NCBI GenBank assembly: GCA_013289045.1
Contig: JABDAU010000004.1
Location: 32,920-87,282 of the forward strand
From: Bacteroidota bacterium
GTDB taxonomy: Bacteria > Bacteroidota > Bacteroidia > Sphingobacteriales > Sphingobacteriaceae
Length of the DNA: 54,363 bases
Direction of reading: 5' to 3'
Shown here: piece by piece, positions 8,283-14,515 of the stretch
How the letters are laid out: each line of letters begins with the position of its first letter
How positions within the stretch are numbered: position 1 is the stretch's first letter
Translations under genes and position numbers: made by a program
Notes under the pieces: model-generated
Told to the model about the DNA's origin: nothing
What the model saw: the letters and a program-made list of their open reading frames with translations, nothing else
The model's database searches: none

Positions 8283-8599
8283 AATTGGCCTGAAATTATC
8301 CTATTTTACCCCTTTTTTAGTATAAAAGTGTAGCATTATTATTGCGCGACTTGTCACTTTTCCAACAAGTTATCTATTTGAATATCTGTGTCTTATGATT
8401 TTTAAAAGTGTAGCAAAGCGTAGCGTTTTGTATGTTTTCCGTAGCGTTTTCTTGTGTGGCGCGTAGCACAATACGCTACACTTTACTACACCTAAGTTTT
8501 GTATGCTGCGGTCGTCTGTGACGAGTCCACAGCCGTTTGCATATTTTCTTTACTTCTTCGATATTCAACATTCGGCGTTCGATATTAATTCAATCTCTT
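8283..8599. other. Intergenic gap with a GTAGC site cluster; no gene seen
   Basis: This 317-bp gap lies between convergent genes. It holds several copies of the word GTAGC, four in phased order and one inverted (8410-8479), plus a small hairpin CTGTG/CACAG (8517-8533) and a low-complexity ATTCAACATTCGGCGTTCG stretch. I see no credible reading frame. Confidence 0.6.
8410..8485. repeat. Phased GTAGC site cluster
   Basis: GTAGC starts at 8410, 8420, 8441 and 8463 (spacing 10, 21, 22 bp) and as its complement at 8475; an outlying copy is at 8330. AAAGTGTAGC and GCTACACTTT flank the cluster as an inverted pair. Spacing near multiples of a helical turn is what a cooperative DNA-binding protein would use. 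Confidence 0.5.
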
Positions 8600-9757
8600 T
8601 CAGCTTAAGGCTTGTTCCAAATCACTCACCAAATATTCTTTATCCTCCAACCCCACGTACATCCGTATCAAATTATGCCGCTCATTCCCCGCATCATAAT
8701 CTTCTTTTTTTATGGTAGCCACCGCCGGGATGATCAAACTCTCATGCCCGCCCCATGATACCGCCATCAAAATATGCTGCAACTTATTACAAAAGGCTTC
8801 AATCTTCTCAACCGACGGCTCCTTCAGCGTAAAACTGAACAGCCCGCCGCAGCCCTGCATTTGCCGGTGCGCCAGCTCGCTTTGCTTAAAATCCGGACTG
8901 AACGGCCAGATCACCCTATCCACCGCCGGGTGGCCCCTTAACCATTCGGTAATAACTTTCGTACTCTCAAAACTGCGCTGCAAACGCAATGGCAATGTAC
9001 GCAAACCGCGGATCAGCAACCAGGCCGAATGCGGTGACAAAGCCGGGCCAATATTCAGATATTCATTACTAAATATCTGTTTAATAAGCGCCCTGCTGCC
9101 GGTCAAAACACCTGCCACTACATCCGAATGCCCGCCGATATACTTGGTTGCCGATTGCGCCACCAAATCAATGCCCAGTTTAATTGGCTGCTGGTAAAGC
9201 GGACTGCAATAGCTGTTATCGATCATCGTCAGGATGCCTTTTTGCTTTGCGATGGCAGCAACAGCCTGCAAATCCTGCAGGTCATAGCTGAAGGTATTTG
9301 GGCTTTCCAGGTATATAAGTTTTGTATTTGGACGGATGGCATTTTCAAAATTCTTTACCTCCGTACCATCCACAAACGTCGTCTCTACCCCAAATTGGGG
9401 CAGCAGGTTATTGAATAGTTTGGTCGTCCAGCTATACGGGTTTTCTACCGAGATGATATGGTCGCCTTGCCTTACCAATGCCAGTATCGGCACTGCAATG
9501 GCTGCAATGCCGCTGCCAAAAACCAATGCATCCTCAGCGCCATCCAGCGCAGCCAGCTTTTGACGCAGGATGTTGATGGTTGGATTATTTCCGCGCGAAT
9601 ACAAATTAACATCGAACTCTCCGCTCAATGCCTGCCGGAAATCATCCACCGTTTTAAAGCTGAAATTGCTGGTTTGCGCAATCGGCGGCGATACGGCGTT
9701 GAAATAATCCGCCCGCTCCTCGCCCAGCTCGTTTAATATGTACGACAGGTCCATCAT
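8600..9757 (-). CDS. Cys/Met-metabolism PLP-dependent enzyme (cystathionine gamma-synthase/lyase type)
   Basis: The protein is 385 residues. The start is set at ATG 9757, which overlaps the permease stop as TAATG; a further upstream extension would lie inside the permease gene. Family marks are the SRGNNPT substrate loop (residues 55-61), GSGIAAI at the PLP phosphate site, Asp180 in MIDNSY, and the PLP lysine in SATKYIGGHSD (Lys205). The family carries out gamma-replacement or beta/gamma-elimination on sulfur amino acids: cystathionine gamma-synthase, cystathionine lyases, methionine gamma-lyase. Sequence alone does not separate these here. Coupling to an amino-acid permease suggests a substrate that is imported and then degraded or converted. 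Confidence 0.88.
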   Translation of the reverse strand: MMDLSYILNELGEERADYFNAVSPPIAQTSNFSFKTVDDFRQALSGEFDVNLYSRGNNPTINILRQKLAALDGAEDALVFGSGIAAIAVPILALVRQGDHIISVENPYSWTTKLFNNLLPQFGVETTFVDGTEVKNFENAIRPNTKLIYLESPNTFSYDLQDLQAVAAIAKQKGILTMIDNSYCSPLYQQPIKLGIDLVAQSATKYIGGHSDVVAGVLTGSRALIKQIFSNEYLNIGPALSPHSAWLLIRGLRTLPLRLQRSFESTKVITEWLRGHPAVDRVIWPFSPDFKQSELAHRQMQGCGGLFSFTLKEPSVEKIEAFCNKLQHILMAVSWGGHESLIIPAVATIKKEDYDAGNERHNLIRMYVGLEDKEYLVSDLEQALS

Positions 9758-11112
9758 TACTCCACGGTTGTAATTTTCTTTTTGTGATACAGCAAGCTGA
9801 TAAAATAGATCACTAGTCCTGAAGCATAAGCCCCCAAACAAATAACCAGCGACCATGGGTTTTTATCGGCATTGGCCTCAAAATTTATAAAAATATTGGC
9901 GGTCACAAACCAGTAGGTAAGTATGAAAATCACAGGCACAAACGGGAACCATTTAATGGTATAAATGCCCGTGCCATCCAAATGTTTCGTCCGCTTGCGC
10001 AGGATAAATATCGACATCGCCACCAGCGATAAGCCTATCGTATCGAAAAACATAATGTAATCCAGCACGGTACCGAAATTCTGCACAAACAGCAGGATCA
10101 GCAAAATGATCACCACGAAAAAGCTCATGGCAAAACTTTGCACCTGTGTGCGCGGGTTTACATGTTTAAATATTGGCGGCAAAATTTTATCCTCGGCCAT
10201 GGCATAGTACATGCGCGGGTTAGAGAGGATATTGACGTTGATGTAGGCCATTATCGACCCAAACAACAGCAGCGAAACGATCTTAAACCCGATCTGCCCG
10301 AAAATATAACCGCCCATTTTCGCAGCCAGCTGGGTGTTGCCCTGCAAGCCGCCAATGCCCAGCGTTTTGTAATAAGCAAAGTTTACCGACAGGTATAAAA
10401 ATATCACTATGCCCATCCCCAAAATCGTCCCTTTAGGTATGTTGGTTGATGCCTTTATCACATCCCCGCCGAAATTGATGGTTTGCTGGTAGCCGCCATA
10501 AGTAAAAAATACGGCAACAAGGCTCAGCGCGAATGCTTTTATGGCGCTGTTTGGCGAGGGAATGATCGGGTGCGCAACCGGCACGGCATCGCTTTTAAAA
10601 ACCGCCAGGCACAATACCAGTATCAACCCTATTTTAAAAATGGTAAGCACATTTTGCGCGCGCGCGCTCATTTTTATCCCTAAAAAATTAATCAAATACA
10701 ATAACAACACCTGCCCTATGCCCGTTATCTCCACCCCGGTCATGTTTTGTAAATGGGCCGGCAATATATAGGGATTGATGTACTCCGCGCCCACAATAGC
10801 CACCGCCGCTACCGAAGCCGCGTTACTGATCACCGCCACCCAATTGATCATGAATGCGATAGAAGGATGGTAACAATGCGAAAAAACCTTATAAAAGCCG
10901 CCCGCAACCGGGTATCGTGCGCCGATCTCGGCAAAAGTAAGCGCACCGCATATGCTGATGAGCCCGCCAAATATCCACGCGCCAAAAAATATCCAGGCGT
11001 TTCCTGCTTTCAGCGCAACCTCGCCCGGCGTTTTAAATATCCCCATGCCTATTACAAGGCTAACCACTATCATGGTGATATCGAACCGGTTGAGTTTGGG
11101 CTGTATACTCAT
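9757..11112 (-). CDS. APC-family amino-acid permease
   Basis: The 451-residue membrane protein has about 12 hydrophobic helices. The first is the APC signature (IGMGIFKTPGEVALKAG), and further conserved segments (FFGAWIFGGLISICGALTF, TYGGYQQTINFGGDV) fit the LAT/APC group. It imports or exchanges amino acids across the inner membrane. Its stop codon overlaps the start of the PLP enzyme gene by one base, so the two form an operon with linked function, probably uptake and metabolism of a sulfur-containing or related amino acid. It is divergent from the exported protein at 11215 with a 102-bp shared promoter region. Confidence 0.9.
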   Translation of the reverse strand: MSIQPKLNRFDITMIVVSLVIGMGIFKTPGEVALKAGNAWIFFGAWIFGGLISICGALTFAEIGARYPVAGGFYKVFSHCYHPSIAFMINWVAVISNAASVAAVAIVGAEYINPYILPAHLQNMTGVEITGIGQVLLLYLINFLGIKMSARAQNVLTIFKIGLILVLCLAVFKSDAVPVAHPIIPSPNSAIKAFALSLVAVFFTYGGYQQTINFGGDVIKASTNIPKGTILGMGIVIFLYLSVNFAYYKTLGIGGLQGNTQLAAKMGGYIFGQIGFKIVSLLLFGSIMAYINVNILSNPRMYYAMAEDKILPPIFKHVNPRTQVQSFAMSFFVVIILLILLFVQNFGTVLDYIMFFDTIGLSLVAMSIFILRKRTKHLDGTGIYTIKWFPFVPVIFILTYWFVTANIFINFEANADKNPWSLVICLGAYASGLVIYFISLLYHKKKITTVE

Positions 11113-11214
11113 TATTTATTTTGGATATTATAATATCAGTTTTAAATCCTTTATCTTCGCGTTATAATATTTTATTTTCCCTAAGGATATAAAAAACTGT
11201 TGCGTAATAATTGA

Positions 11215-11850
11215 ATGAAGCAATTTAAACAAATATTGCTTAGTATGATGCTCTTGTGCTGCGTTCATCACGCATTTGCGCAAGCTAAGCGGGCACCCCA
11301 AAATCCTGATCACAAAAAATTTTACCAGCTGCTTAAAGAAGCCAATCTAAAATTTAGCTATCCTGCCGGTTTCAGGGAAATCCCGCCGGTTGATAACGAA
11401 GACTTTTCTTATGATTTTGCCATGCAATTGCCCGACAAAGATTTCGAGGTTTGGCTGCAGGTGAAATCGCAAAGACAAAACTGGGCAAGCTACGAGAACG
11501 CCATGCGCGACAATTCGCATAAGGAATTGGCCAACCCCGATTCGATGTATGTGGATATGAGCAAGGCCGACGCAACCACGTTAAGTGCCGATAACAACAT
11601 ACTGGTACGCAACATGCCGCCCGAAGTATTGTCAAAATATAATGCCGATGCCGGCAAATCATACCTCATCAACCTCCCCGATTTGGATGTTACCAAACAT
11701 TACAAATACGCGCTGCTGGTAGCTTTGCAAAAGAACCACACCGGCACACTCATCGCCGTTTACTTCACCAACGAAAAAGACGCCGATTTTTACCGCGCCG
11801 TGTACCGCGCTGCGCATTGCTTGAGGTTTGCAAGTACGCCGGGTAAGTAA
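11215..11850 (+). CDS. Exported protein of unknown function
   Basis: The 211-residue protein has a signal peptide (MKQFKQILLSMMLLCCVHHAFA, cut before QAK). The mature part is mixed alpha/beta with FSYPAGFREIPPVDNEDFSYDF near the N-terminus, and lacks cysteines near the N-terminus that would indicate a lipoprotein. I recognise no catalytic motif. It is a single gene divergent from the amino-acid permease, and a dispersed-repeat region follows its stop. A possible -7 box TATCTTCG lies at 11152-11159. It is a real gene by length, signal peptide and codon use; its function is open. Confidence 0.8.
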   Translation: MKQFKQILLSMMLLCCVHHAFAQAKRAPQNPDHKKFYQLLKEANLKFSYPAGFREIPPVDNEDFSYDFAMQLPDKDFEVWLQVKSQRQNWASYENAMRDNSHKELANPDSMYVDMSKADATTLSADNNILVRNMPPEVLSKYNADAGKSYLINLPDLDVTKHYKYALLVALQKNHTGTLIAVYFTNEKDADFYRAVYRAAHCLRFASTPGK

Positions 11851-12078
11851 ATTTATAAACAGATAAGCTGGCATAAGCTGGCGCGAGTTTAGCGCAGCGT
11901 AACTCGTGCCACAGCATGGACTAAGCTTTCAGCTTAAACCGGGCGTTGCCGCAGCCTGCGCTGAGGCCCTCGAAGCGGCCGGGCTTTCCGCTCATACGCC
12001 CTGCAAAAGCCTGTCATCCTGAGCTTGTCGAAGGACGCTGCAATCCTCCGTAGGAGTCCTTCGGACCTAACGCAAATT

Positions 12079-12149
12079 GTCTGAACCAGAATTTACAGAA
12101 TTAAACGGATTCACAGAATTCGTTTAATTCCATGAATTCGAGTTCAGAC
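12079..12149. repeat. Inverted repeat GTCTGAAC..GTTCAGAC
   Basis: Two arms of about 33 nt with few mismatches (GTCTGAACCAGAATTTACAG facing its complement ending GAGTTCAGAC) leave a tiny loop. The arms contain the AATTTACAGAATTAAACGGATT type of word known from widely dispersed bacterial repeats. Confidence 0.75.
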
Positions 12150-12160
12150 TACAACACTAT

Positions 12161-12178
12161 ACTGGTTTAAGAGTTAGC
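12161..12178 (+). repeat. 18-bp direct repeat, left of the DUF433/DUF5615 module
   Basis: ACTGGTTTAAGAGTTAGC is identical to 12802-12819. The two copies bracket the toxin-antitoxin module. The left copy lacks the second half of the hairpin that the right copy has. Confidence 0.8.
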
Positions 12179-12195
12179 TAAGCAAATAATCCGTA

Positions 12196-12227
12196 TTGAA
12201 TATCATAATTTTAAATTTGTAGCTTTG
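12196..12227 (+). promoter_or_regulatory. Candidate promoter of the DUF433 antitoxin
   Basis: TTG (12196-12198), 21 bp, then TAGCTTTG (12220-12227) fit the Bacteroidota TTTG-N19..21-TAnnTTTG pattern. A second overlapping box TAAATTTG lies at 12212-12219. The ATG is 3 bp after the box, implying a leaderless or very short leader if the downstream box is used. Confidence 0.55.
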
Positions 12228-12230
12228 TAT

Positions 12231-12458
12231 ATGTCACAAATATACTATAAGGAATATATTGAAGTAGATCCTGAAGTGCGTTTCGGAAAACCTGTTATTA
12301 AAGGTACCCGTATTACGGTTTATGATGTGCTCCAATGGCTTGCTTCAGGCATGACCTACCAGGATATTGTTGCTGATTTCCCTCAGCTTTCCGAAAAGCA
12401 AATTTTGGCCTGTCTTGCTTATGCTGCAAACAAGGAAAGAATAATTAAAGTTGCATGA
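12231..12458 (+). CDS. DUF433 antitoxin
   Basis: The 75-residue protein carries the DUF433 pattern: VDPEVRFGKPVIKGTRITVY followed by a winged-helix-like segment (YDVLQWLASGMTYQDIV, FPQLSEKQILACLAYA). DUF433 proteins are small helix-turn-helix antitoxins paired with DUF5615 PIN-like toxins. ATG 12231 is preferred over an upstream TTG at 12225, which lies inside the candidate -7 box. The stop overlaps the start of the toxin gene (ATGA). It is intact here although the toxin is broken. Confidence 0.9.
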   Translation: MSQIYYKEYIEVDPEVRFGKPVIKGTRITVYDVLQWLASGMTYQDIVADFPQLSEKQILACLAYAANKERIIKVA

Positions 12459-12793
12459 ACATTCGATTAATTGCGGATGAGAACATCTCATGGCGATTAA
12501 AAAAGTTATTGACTGATTGGGAGATACTACCTTACAATGAAATAAATCCCGGCAAAAGACTCACAGATAAGATGATATAGCAATTTGCAAAAACAAATAA
12601 TTATGCCATTCTGACTTTTGATGAAGACTTTTCTGAAATACAGAATATAAACAATTACCCACCCAAAATTATTTGGCTAAGAACAGGTAATGTATCCACC
12701 CCGGAAATTGCAGAAATACTCAAAAGCCTTCAAAGCGAAATAGCGAAGTTTATAAACGATGATACTTTAGGCATTTACGAAATATATCTATAA
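12455..12793 (+). pseudogene. DUF5615 PIN-like toxin interrupted by a TAG codon
   Basis: The frame opens MNIRLIADENISWRL, the typical DUF5615 start with the acidic DEN motif, and overlaps the antitoxin stop. Codon 42 (12578-12580) is TAG; the same frame then continues QFAKTNNYAILTFDEDFSEI with the second acidic motif (DEDF) and ends at 12793 after 112 codons. Related proteins tend to have Trp at this position, so a TGG to TAG change is the simple explanation. No frameshift is present. Only a 41-residue fragment without the second half of the active site would be made unless TAG is read through. Confidence 0.85.
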
Positions 12794-12801
12794 ACCTATA
12801 C

Positions 12802-12833
12802 ACTGGTTTAAGAGTTAGCACAGCGCTCTTAAA
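12802..12833 (+). repeat. Right 18-bp direct repeat, part of a hairpin
   Basis: ACTGGTTTAAGAGTTAGC (12802-12819) repeats the copy at 12161. Here it continues into a hairpin, TTTAAGAG..CTCTTAAA (12807-12833), which the left copy lacks, as if the toxin-antitoxin module had interrupted or displaced part of a repeat. Confidence 0.75.
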
Positions 12834-12907
12834 TCCATAATGACAAGCAAGGCTCCGTCTGGCCCGTGACAGAAGAAGATTAAAGTGGAAGTTGAAGTAC
12901 GTTTTTA

Positions 12908-12970
12908 AGTTCCCCTCTCGAGAGGGGGCGCGTTGACCAGTGCGCAAAGGCAGGGGTGTGTTTATCAAAG
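12908..12970. repeat. Dispersed repeat, family B (half element)
   Basis: AGTTCCCCTCTCGAGAGGGGG, then GCGCGTTGACCAGTGCGCAA and AGGCAGGGGTGTGTTTATCAA, match the right arm of the full inverted element at 44450-44582. This copy has no opposing arm. Confidence 0.75.
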
Positions 12971-13169
12971 CAGCATTATCAACCAGCCAACTAAACTGCT
13001 ACTGCAACTGTGTACTGTTACTTAAAAGCAGGGAGGGGTTTCTCAAACTTTACACCTAATCTCTATTTACTAATCTCCAATCTCTAACACTGAGCGTTGC
13101 CTTCGGCCGGGCTATCCGTTCATACTGCACAGCCTTAGCCACAGCTTGTCACACTGAGGCCCTCGAAGT

Positions 13170-13355
13170 GCCGGTATCCCAATGTCATTAAGTTAAGGAA
13201 AATGTGCTTGCCCTCCTTGTGCGAAGCAAAGGGAGGGCCGACAAGCGGCTTAGCGAAGTCGGGGTGGGTAAACGGAGCGCGATAGGTTGGAAAGCGACAT
13301 TTCAGACATTTTCGTTAACATAAAGTCCTTAACTTAATGACATTGGCCGGTATCC
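13170..13355. mobile_element. 166-bp MITE with 20-bp terminal inverted repeats and 10-bp target duplication
   Basis: The element is 13180-13345. Its ends CAATGTCATTAAGTTAAGGA and TCCTTAACTTAATGACATTG are perfect inverted complements. GCCGGTATCC occurs immediately outside both ends (13170-13179 and 13346-13355), a classic target-site duplication. The element has no coding capacity. Its interior (about 13211-13280) is a hairpin repeat with CCCTCCTTGTGCGAAGCAAA and GCGAAGTCGGGGTGGGT, related to the tandem units at 13854-14405. An unlinked DDE-type transposase probably moved it. Confidence 0.9.
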
Positions 13356-13370
13356 ACTCCTATCCCTAAC

Positions 13371-13449
13371 GCTGAACGCGACCCCGGTGGACTCACCCGG
13401 CCATCGCTATCGCTCGACCACCCTCTCTTCGCTACGCGGAAAGAGGGTA
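13371..13449 (-). repeat. Inverted single copy of the tandem unit
   Basis: Read on the minus strand it is TACCCTCTTTCCGCGTAGCG, then AGAGAGGGT and GGGTGAGTCCACCGGGGTCG, ending GCGTTCAGC. This matches the sixth tandem unit (14333-14410) with scattered changes in the middle. It ends 16 bp beyond the stop of the DUF559 frame. Confidence 0.8.
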
Positions 13450-13464
13450 ACTTCAGTTTACGTT

Positions 13465-13844
13465 TTACAAATACTTCTCAATTGTCATGATAATCGATTG
13501 GGTATCGTTTAGGATTTGCTCATTAGTAAATCGCAAAATCGTTAATCCTAAACCCTTCAACACTTCATCCCTGTTTTTATCATAATCCTTCTTTAATAAA
13601 TGATCGGACCATCAGCTTCTATAACCAATTTTGATTGATGACAATAGAAATCAGGAATGTAAAACAGGCGCCTGCCAAATGGCGACAAAATATATATTGG
13701 ATACTGTCTTAGGAATTTATGCTTCTTAGTATTTCTGTTACGCAAATATTCCCATAACACCTGCTCGGCAGGTGTTTGGTTACTGCGCAGTTCCCTGCAT
13801 AATTCGGTTATAGATGCCACAGCTAAATATATTGAAAAAAGCAA
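13465..13844 (-). pseudogene. DUF559 (Vsr-like endonuclease domain) gene with a frameshift
   Basis: The 5' part reads LCRELRSNQTPAEQVLWEYL, then KHKFLRQYPIY and YIPDFYCHQSKLVIEADG, the recognisable DUF559/Vsr-like fold with the catalytic Asp in the PDFY segment and a Glu in VIEADG. After this the frame stops (13593), but the next frame continues without a break as LLKKDYDKNRDEVLKGLGLT..RFTNEQIL to a TAA at 13465-13467, the expected family C-terminus. One missing base near 13600-13605 explains it. The start is uncertain: a GTG near 13816 or a TTG at 13844, because the tandem array begins right there. DUF559 proteins are small predicted endonucleases of the restriction-like fold; biological roles are mostly unknown. 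Confidence 0.82.
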
Positions 13845-13853
13845 TTACAGCGA

Positions 13854-14405
13854 CCCTCTTTTGCGAAGCAAGAGAGGGTCGAACAGCGAAGCGCATTCGG
13901 GGTGAGTCCACCGGGTCGCGTGCATATCAAACCTGCAACCGCAGCTACCCTCTTTCCGCGAAGCGAGAGAGAGGGTCGAACAGCGAAGCGCATTCGGGGT
14001 GAGTCAACCCGGGTCGCGTGAATATCAAACCTGCAACCGCAGCTACCCTCTTTCCGCGCAGCGAGAGAGAGGGTCGAACAGCGAAGCGCATTCGGGGTGA
14101 GTCAACCGGGTCGCGTGCATATCAAACCTGCAACCGCAGCTACTCTCTTTTGCGAAGCAAGAGAGGGTCGAACAGCGAAGCACATTCCGGAGTGAGTCAA
14201 CCCGGGTCGCGTGCATATCAAACCTGCAACCGCAGCTAACCCTCTTTCCGCGCAGCGAGAGAGGGTCGAACAGCGAAGCGCATTCGGGGTGAGTCAACCC
14301 GGGTCGCGTGCATATCAAACCTCAACTGCAGCTACCCTCTTTCCGCGCAGCGAGAGAGAGGGTCGAACAGCGAAGCGCATTCGGGGTGAGTCAACCGGGT
14401 CGCGT
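13854..14405 (+). repeat. Six-copy tandem array of a ~95-bp palindromic unit
   Basis: Units begin at 13854, 13948, 14046, 14143, 14240 and 14335 (lengths 94, 98, 97, 97, 95 and a final partial of 71). Each has a hairpin CCCTCTTT..GAGAGGGTCG, then AACAGCGAAGCGCATTCGGG, GTGAGTCAACCCGGGTCGCG and a tail TGCATATCAAACCTGCAACC ending GCAGCTA. Changes between units are mostly single bases, plus loss or gain of GA or CC steps. There are no unique spacers. Peptides read through the array are repeat artefacts. It fills the gap between the DUF559 pseudogene and parE. Confidence 0.92.
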
Positions 14406-14466
14406 TCAGCCATCCCACATTGTTAATAAGTTAAAATAATTCATTAGCAAAATCCAGGTTATCGCA

Positions 14467-14474
14467 TATTTTTG
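14467..14474 (+). promoter_or_regulatory. Candidate -7 box of parE
   Basis: TATTTTTG matches TAnnTTTG and lies 42 bp before the ATG. No clear TTG is seen at the -33 position (TTAG at 14444-14447 is the nearest). Confidence 0.4.
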
Positions 14475-14515
14475 CCGCTTAGGGCGTGGTATGCGCTTTT
14501 AAAGATGGAGAATAC

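Larger units (their letters stand above)
11851..12195. repeat. Cluster of dispersed palindromic repeats; no gene seen
   Basis: In order: a hairpin GGCGCGAGTT..AACTCGTGCC near 11880-11913; a GGGCTTTCCGCTCATAC element (about 11938-12000); a TGTCATCCTGAGCTTGTCGAAGG element with its partial complement TCCTTCGGA (12004-12067); and the long inverted repeat at 12079-12149. These are mobile-like intergenic repeats of the kind found in many copies in such genomes. Confidence 0.65.
12794..13464. other. Repeat-rich gap; no gene seen
   Basis: This 671-bp stretch holds the right direct repeat and hairpin (12802-12833), a family B half-element (12908-12970), a GGGCTATCCGTTCATAC-type repeat (about 13087-13170), the 166-bp MITE (13180-13345) and the left terminal copy of the DUF559 element (13371-13449). 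Nothing between them looks coding. Confidence 0.7.
13371..14410. mobile_element. Composite element: DUF559 pseudogene between inverted REP-like repeats
   Basis: The outer ends are GCTGAACGCGACCC (from 13371) and GGGTCGCGTTCAGC (to 14410), exact inverted complements, continuing inward as copies of the same repeat unit with some divergence: one copy on the left (13371-13449, complement) and six tandem copies on the right (13854-14405). Between them lies only the DUF559 endonuclease pseudogene (13465-13844). No target duplication is obvious. It is read here as a nuclease-associated repeat element that may have been mobile; no family with this layout is known to me. Confidence 0.6.

Noticed and set aside
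8503..8718. 71-codon frame opposite the end of the PLP enzyme gene
   Set aside because: It starts in non-coding repeat words and overlaps the conserved gene on the other strand.
13854..14405. CRISPR array
   Set aside because: Units of ~95 bp follow one another directly with no unique spacers, and no cas genes are present.
13814..14426. Long reading frames through the tandem array with repeated peptides (AKRIRGESTGSRAYQTC-like)
   Set aside because: They are translations of the palindromic units on either strand; the peptide is frame-dependent, has no start signals and changes frame with unit length.
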